Below, in pieces: positions 60,201 to 64,000 of a stretch of DNA of 64,000 bases. The notes under the pieces were generated by a model, which had not been told where the DNA came from, did not search any database, and saw only the letters and a list, made by a program, of their open reading frames with translations. The stretch is from Zonotrichia leucophrys gambelii (lineage: Eukaryota; Chordata; Aves; Passeriformes; Passerellidae), in assembly GCF_028769735.1 (NCBI RefSeq), contig NC_088177.1:27126099-27190098 (forward strand), read 5' to 3'. Within the stretch, counting starts at the first letter, position 1; the number at the start of each line of letters is the position of its first letter. The position numbers were made by a program, and so were the translations under genes.

Positions 60201-62336
60201 AAAAGTTGCTATAAAGAATCACTCAAAGCAACTATTAGTTATGGTATGGTATTGTATATTTATGTTTGAATCCATCCCACATTAATGTCACAGTTTTTAT
60301 AGAATTACTGCAGGCTAATTGATTCTTACATGAGATGATGTTGTCTCTACTGCTCTGGCTATATTCAGTGTGTTTGTCTAATTGAATCCAAAAACTACGA
60401 AAAGCTTAAGGCTTAAAGATTGTTCTTACCATTAGTGTGGCCGGAACCAGCTCATCCTTCAGCACACACAGACCTTAGTACAAAGAGCATTTGATTTGGC
60501 ATCTGACAATGCAGAATTTGCTACTGAACTTGGCTACCAAATGATCTTACAAGGGAAAGTGAAAGAAGCTCAAAAATGGTACAAGACTGCTATGACACTT
60601 GATGAAACAAGTGTTTCTGCACTAACTGGTAAGGTCTTACACTTCTTTTGGTTTTTACTAAACAGTGTTTTTTGGTGAAATTTTCCTTTTACTGGTACTA
60701 GGAAAATCTAGAACTATTAGAACAGGAGCACTGGGTTGTTTTCTCAGATTCGTTGTGTGCTTTCTTCCTTGTGGCAACAGTGTCTCCTTACTGAATATGT
60801 CTTTTGATCTTACTTATTAAAAATTAATCTTTTCTGTTCTAAATTAGAACTCTCAAAGTAATAGTAGGAACAGACATTTTGCTGTATTTTACTGACTTTA
60901 TTATTTAATTTCTGTAGTACCAAAGAACTAGAGAACTCTTAGGCATTACAAACATAAGAAAATCAATGGCATGATGGAACAAGCTGCCCATGTCCTTGTT
61001 TTGTCCAAATTAGCTTGAAAAACATAATCAAATCAAAGCATCGTACTTTAGATATGTGTTGCATCCAAAAAACTCCCACTCTATAGTAAGTCTCATATGT
61101 ATCAAGAAAATGGAGAGTAAATATGTGATACTTGCCTGTCAGATTTTTCCCTGTATTTTTTTCCTCCTTGACCGTGCTACGGCCTTAAACAGTATTAAAA
61201 CTTTAGATTGCAGGAATGGTTTGTGTGTGTGCTTGAGGTTGTTTTCCTTCTTGTACTTGTTCTGAATTTAGAAGCCAGACTTTATGGTGCTTCTGCTTCG
61301 TCTAGAACCAGTTGAAGATTTACCATTTCAAACTGCTATATAGCATATTAATGTGTCAGTCGTGTATCACCTACCCTAGGTTTTTCTGAGTATGTAAAAT
61401 TTGCATTACCATAAGTCTTGATCCATTCTTTCCTTTCCTGTCACTGCTTTATTAAGAGGTTGAGGAGAGGAAAAGTTAGTTCTGGGAAAGGAAGCATGTG
61501 CTTGACTAGGAGGATGAATTAAAGTTTTTCCATGTGTTACAGGAATTATCCGTTGCCAGCTAATGCAAGGGCAATTAGAAGATGCAGAGCATCAGTTGGA
61601 GTTTCTTAATGAAATTCAGCAGTCCATTGGGAAATCTGGGGTAGGAGGCATCTTTCTTTACTGAGATACTTCGATTACAATCTGAACTGTGGCCTTCTGT
61701 TACATCTTCTATATTTCAGTCACTTGAGTAGAGCATTCTTAATGGAGTACTGTTAAGTTTTTCAGTTTTTCTTTCTATTTAAGTCACTGTGTTGTTTAAC
61801 TTGGCAACCAGGCTGTTTGCTTGCAGAGCAAAAACATCACTTTCTAGCTGTGTTTCTTCTCTGAACATAATTTTGATATGTCAGGGAGGGACAAATATTA
61901 ATTATTTCCAGGATTTTTTGATCAGACAAATGTAAAGGTTCTTGCACAAATTAAAGGAATGAATTGATAGAATAATCATTGTGTCCTTTACAACATGCTA
62001 AATGTTTTAGAGTATCCCTAAATATAAAGAAGTGGCTAACATTAATAATTATGTACTATTACATGAGTAACAGATGGATGTATCTGGAATATGCAGAATG
62101 TTTGAGGGTTTGTGTTTGTTTTTTCTTTTCTGTAGGAATTATCTTTCCTGCATGCAGTCCTAGCTATGAAAAAACATAAGAGACAAGAAGACATTTTTGC
62201 TTTATTGAATGATGTTCTGGATACTCACTTTTCATCTTTGCATGGATTTCCTCTTGGTGTGGAATATTTTGAAAAACTAAACCCTGATTTCTTGCTAGAA
62301 ATTATTAGAGAATATCTTAATTTTTGTCCAGCACAG
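51199..62336 (+). CDS. TTC21B: TTC21B, intraflagellar transport protein IFT139 (spliced; 3' part outside window)
   Basis: Eleven exons join in one frame for 462 residues. IFT139 is a TPR-rich subunit of the IFT-A complex, which drives retrograde transport in primary cilia and shapes Hedgehog signalling. Recognisable segments match human TTC21B in order: [80 protein letters not shown] and [22 protein letters not shown]21A is the alternative, but the wording is clearly closer to TTC21B, and TTC21B is the known neighbour of SCN1A. The human protein is about 1,316 residues, so roughly the first third is here. Confidence 0.95.
51220..51399 (+). other. TTC21B: TTC21B intron 1
   Basis: A 180-nt intron inside the CpG island, gtgggc...ccccgcag, containing an RFX X-box match at 51365-51379. 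Confidence 0.88.
51365..51379 (+). promoter_or_regulatory. TTC21B: RFX X-box match
   Basis: gttgcc-acc-ggtgac fits the X-box pattern RYYNYY-N(1-3)-RRNRAC at every position. RFX factors control many cilium and IFT genes through such sites close to the start. It lies 166 nt downstream of the ATG, in intron 1. Confidence 0.55.
51400..51529 (+). CDS. TTC21B: TTC21B coding exon 2: first TPR region
   Basis: 130 nt, phase 0 in and phase 1 out. It encodes [20 protein letters not shown] and then [20 protein letters not shown], the first helix pair of the TPR array. It is very rich in G+C and alanine compared with the later exons, because it lies in the CpG island. Confidence 0.92.
51530..52503 (+). 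other. TTC21B: TTC21B intron 2
   Basis: A 974-nt intron running from the CpG island edge into AT-rich sequence, gtaagg...aactag. Nothing else is seen. Confidence 0.85.
52504..52614 (+). CDS. TTC21B: TTC21B coding exon 3: TPR
   Basis: 111 nt. It encodes [20 protein letters not shown] and [17 protein letters not shown], matching human [20 protein letters not shown]. Phase 1 in and out; donor gtatgc. Confidence 0.93.
52615..53790 (+). other. TTC21B: TTC21B intron 3
   Basis: A 1.2-kb intron holding an antisense CR1 reverse-transcriptase fragment at about 53327-53575. Acceptor ccttttcag. Confidence 0.85.
53327..53575 (-). mobile_element. CR1 LINE ORF2 (reverse transcriptase) fragment, antisense
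   Basis: The minus strand reads open with a stretch including [20 protein letters not shown], then [18 protein letters not shown] followed by KGRSC.TNLI is the characteristic order at the start of the CR1 reverse-transcriptase domain. Only a part of the domain is present, with no catalytic YADD region, so it is a dead 5'- and 3'-truncated copy. Confidence 0.8.
53791..53957 (+). CDS. TTC21B: TTC21B coding exon 4: TPR
   Basis: 167 nt, phase 1 in and phase 0 out. It encodes [40 protein letters not shown] and [16 protein letters not shown], collinear with human TTC21B. Confidence 0.94.
53958..56124 (+). other. TTC21B: TTC21B intron 4
   Basis: A 2.2-kb AT-rich intron with a 28-bp tandem duplication at 54811-54868. 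No gene is seen. Confidence 0.85.
54811..54868. repeat. 28-bp tandem duplication
   Basis: ttaaataagaactaatttat plus eight bases is repeated head to tail with almost no change, pointing to a recent slippage or duplication event. Confidence 0.8.
56125..56247 (+). CDS. TTC21B: TTC21B coding exon 5: TPR
   Basis: 123 nt, phase 0 at both ends. It encodes [20 protein letters not shown] and [20 protein letters not shown], a canonical TPR helix pair. Confidence 0.94.
56248..57660 (+). other. TTC21B: TTC21B intron 5
   Basis: A 1.4-kb GT-AG intron with a strong acceptor, ctccctttag. Nothing else is seen. Confidence 0.85.
57661..57818 (+). CDS. TTC21B: TTC21B coding exon 6: TPR
   Basis: 158 nt, phase 0 in and phase 2 out. 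It encodes [40 protein letters not shown] and [12 protein letters not shown] plus a split arginine. The donor gttgag is weak. Confidence 0.94.
57819..58210 (+). other. TTC21B: TTC21B intron 6
   Basis: A 392-nt GT-AG intron, gttgag...gttttag. Nothing else is seen. Confidence 0.86.
58211..58295 (+). CDS. TTC21B: TTC21B coding exon 7: TPR
   Basis: 85 nt. It encodes [20 protein letters not shown] and CRGGNISE, continuing the TPR array. It ends in phase 0 at gtgagt. Confidence 0.92.
58296..59745 (+). other. TTC21B: TTC21B intron 7
   Basis: A 1.45-kb AT-rich intron ending in ctgcaag, with nothing recognised. Confidence 0.85.
59746..59844 (+). CDS. TTC21B: TTC21B coding exon 8: TPR
   Basis: 99 nt, phase 0 at both ends. 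It encodes [20 protein letters not shown] and [13 protein letters not shown], collinear with human NTLDAMEPQN..LAFSRT. Confidence 0.92.
59845..60435 (+). other. TTC21B: TTC21B intron 8
   Basis: A 591-nt GT-AG intron, gtgagt...accattag. Nothing else is seen. Confidence 0.86.
60436..60628 (+). CDS. TTC21B: TTC21B coding exon 9: TPR
   Basis: 193 nt, phase 0 in and phase 1 out. It encodes [20 protein letters not shown], then [20 protein letters not shown] and [17 protein letters not shown]. It is nearly identical to human TTC21B in its second half. Confidence 0.95.
60629..61542 (+). other. TTC21B: TTC21B intron 9
   Basis: A 914-nt AT-rich intron, gtaagg...gttacag. Nothing else is seen. Confidence 0.86.
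61543..61640 (+). CDS. TTC21B: TTC21B coding exon 10: TPR
   Basis: 98 nt. It encodes [20 protein letters not shown] and [13 protein letters not shown]. The donor gtagga is non-ideal at +4/+5, but the frame to exon 11 requires it. Confidence 0.92.
61641..62135 (+). other. TTC21B: TTC21B intron 10
   Basis: A 495-nt intron, gtagga...ctgtag, with a long T-rich tract before the acceptor. Confidence 0.86.
62136..62336 (+). CDS. TTC21B: TTC21B coding exon 11 (last in window)
   Basis: 201 nt, phase 0 at both ends. It encodes [40 protein letters not shown] and then [27 protein letters not shown], collinear with human TTC21B. Donor gtaagc. Confidence 0.95.
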
Positions 62337-64000
62337 GTAAGCACCTGTAGATTGCATCTGTCTAAGAATGGGAATTTTTCATTTTGAGAACAGTTAATCA
62401 TGAAGCAAAAATACAGAACATTTTCCCTTTTAAAATGTGAATTTATTTGAAGTAAGAATATGTTTTGGGATATTACACCACTTTTTAGTCCAAGTAATGA
62501 TAAAAATAGGCATTTTGTGATGTGAGCAAGTGGCAGTAATGACTCCTGAGGAAACTTGGGATGTTTATTTAATGCAGTCTGTGTGTTTAGTTGCACTGTC
62601 TTAGTATCTGTTAGGAAACTGTAGTGACACAGTGAATAGAGCTATCACATTATGAAACTAGGATGTTCACACTGACTACCCTGTCCATGAAATATTTTTG
62701 TTGGCTTAGGATATTTTTTCAATAGATGTAAATTGTTTCTTTTGTATGTTGGTAAAAATCAGTGGAATACTGCCTTTTTATATTATTGCTTATTCCAGTG
62801 AAAAATCTCACTTACTTAGGTGGCTTAATTTTCTGTGGCTGAATTTGTGTGCTCTAGTTTTAGCAACAAAGGCATGTAGAACTTAATAAATTGAATGGGG
62901 ACCTGACATCTTTAAAGCAGAAGAAACACATTGAAAGTTCCTTTAAATAGTGTCTTCCTTAAACAGAGTATTCTTCTGAAATAGCTGGGAGCTGACTTCT
63001 GTTATCCTGTCATTATTTCTAGCCTAATTATAGAGCCTTTCCATGAATATGTTTATGTAGAGTTTTAAAATCTTAAGAGGAAAACAAGTAGTTTTCCATT
63101 GTTGTGAGCTGCCTCACCATCTATAAGAAAATGACAATATTTGAAAGTCTAAAACATCAGTAGCAGTGACATTTTCATGTCACAGATGGCCTTGATAGGA
63201 AGTGACACTCTGTGAGGTTTTGCTCTTATCTGAAGATTTCCCTGGGATATGTTCCAGAAATACTGAACAGCAATGATGGTTTTTAATTTGGAATTAAAAC
63301 TGCTTTTCTGAATTTTTGTCCAAAGAAAGGTTTTCAGAAGAAAAGATAGGCTTTTGCTGAAGTTTCCTTTATCTCTTTATTGCAAAAAAAGGACCCACAG
63401 GTGTTTGAAAGTGTGGAGTTAGCTAGGTGGTGGAGGCTTCCATTTTGGGTTTGGGTCCTGTGAAAATACTGTTTGTGAACAGAATGATGCTTAGGTTACC
63501 TTTTCCTTTTTTATGTATAAACCAGCAATTAGCTAAAGTAATAGAGGGAAAGGAATAATATTTCTGATAAAGAGCAATTAAAACATGGCATATTGTACTG
63601 GCAGTTTGCATGGGGGCAGCTGTTTTTCAGCTTGTATTTTCAGTTTGTTGGTAGCAGTATGGATATGTTCTGTGGTATGGGATGAGGGTAGGCATGACAG
63701 GAGCAGAACCTTTTCTTCTCAGCCTTCTCACCATTTATTCCAACTTCAGCTTTGTTGAAATTTAATTCATAGTAATGCTGTGTTGGATGAGTTGGCCTGG
63801 TAATTTAGAATGTGTAACCAAATGTTTATGGCCTGACTCTTCTGTGTATGTCAGGTCTGAAGTGTTTCATTGTCCTTGAAGTCTGAGGCTGTCTTGTGTT
63901 CCTGCTGATATCAAGAAGTTGCCCCATTAAATTTCAAATGTTTTTTATATTTCTTCTCAACAACAGCTGAAGGAAATAGCAAGGCTTTGACTGAAGGAAA
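62337..64000 (+). other. TTC21B: TTC21B intron 11, 5' part
   Basis: 1.66 kb of non-coding sequence to the window edge. The next expected exon (human PASPGQPLCPLL...) is not present, so the gene continues to the right. Confidence 0.82.

Overview
This is a vertebrate nuclear window, most likely from a bird. It holds two spliced genes in the same orientation on the + strand, with large AT-rich introns. Relics of CR1 non-LTR retrotransposons have the avian form of the CR1 3' end, and one antisense piece carries a CR1 reverse-transcriptase segment. The species cannot be fixed from the sequence alone.

Gene 1, positions 1-49215: a voltage-gated sodium channel alpha subunit, called as SCN1A (Nav1.1). 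The first coding exons (1-5) lie upstream of the window. Coding exons 6-26 (human numbering) are all present, every reading frame joins, and they give about 1,782 residues plus stop. They cover the pore half of domain I, all of domains II-IV, the three linkers, and the C-terminus with its IQ and PY motifs. All four selectivity-filter residues (D, E, K, A) and the IFM inactivation motif are intact. The SCN1A rather than SCN2A/3A/9A call rests on C-terminal residues and on TTC21B lying immediately downstream in the same orientation, as in mammals. The intron before the inactivation-gate exon has AT-AC ends instead of GT-AG. The 3' UTR is about 2.1 kb and ends at a canonical poly(A) signal near 49189.

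Intergenic, about 49216-50940: AT-rich, with a short 30-bp tandem duplication and no gene seen.

Gene 2, 50940-64000: a CpG island promoter, then TTC21B (IFT139, an intraflagellar transport complex A subunit built of TPR repeats). Coding exons 1-11 (462 residues) are in the window; the gene continues beyond the right edge. A match to the RFX X-box consensus of ciliary genes lies in intron 1.

The two genes are not functionally related; their adjacency is conserved synteny. No new protein system was found. The most interesting non-obvious signals concern RNA processing of the channel gene: a candidate stop-containing cassette exon only 56 nt upstream of exon 20, paired RBFOX motifs just downstream of exon 20, a conserved 33-nt alternative donor in exon 11, and the AT-AC intron. 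A near-perfect 17-bp-stem hairpin and a 22-bp palindrome in introns are unexplained.
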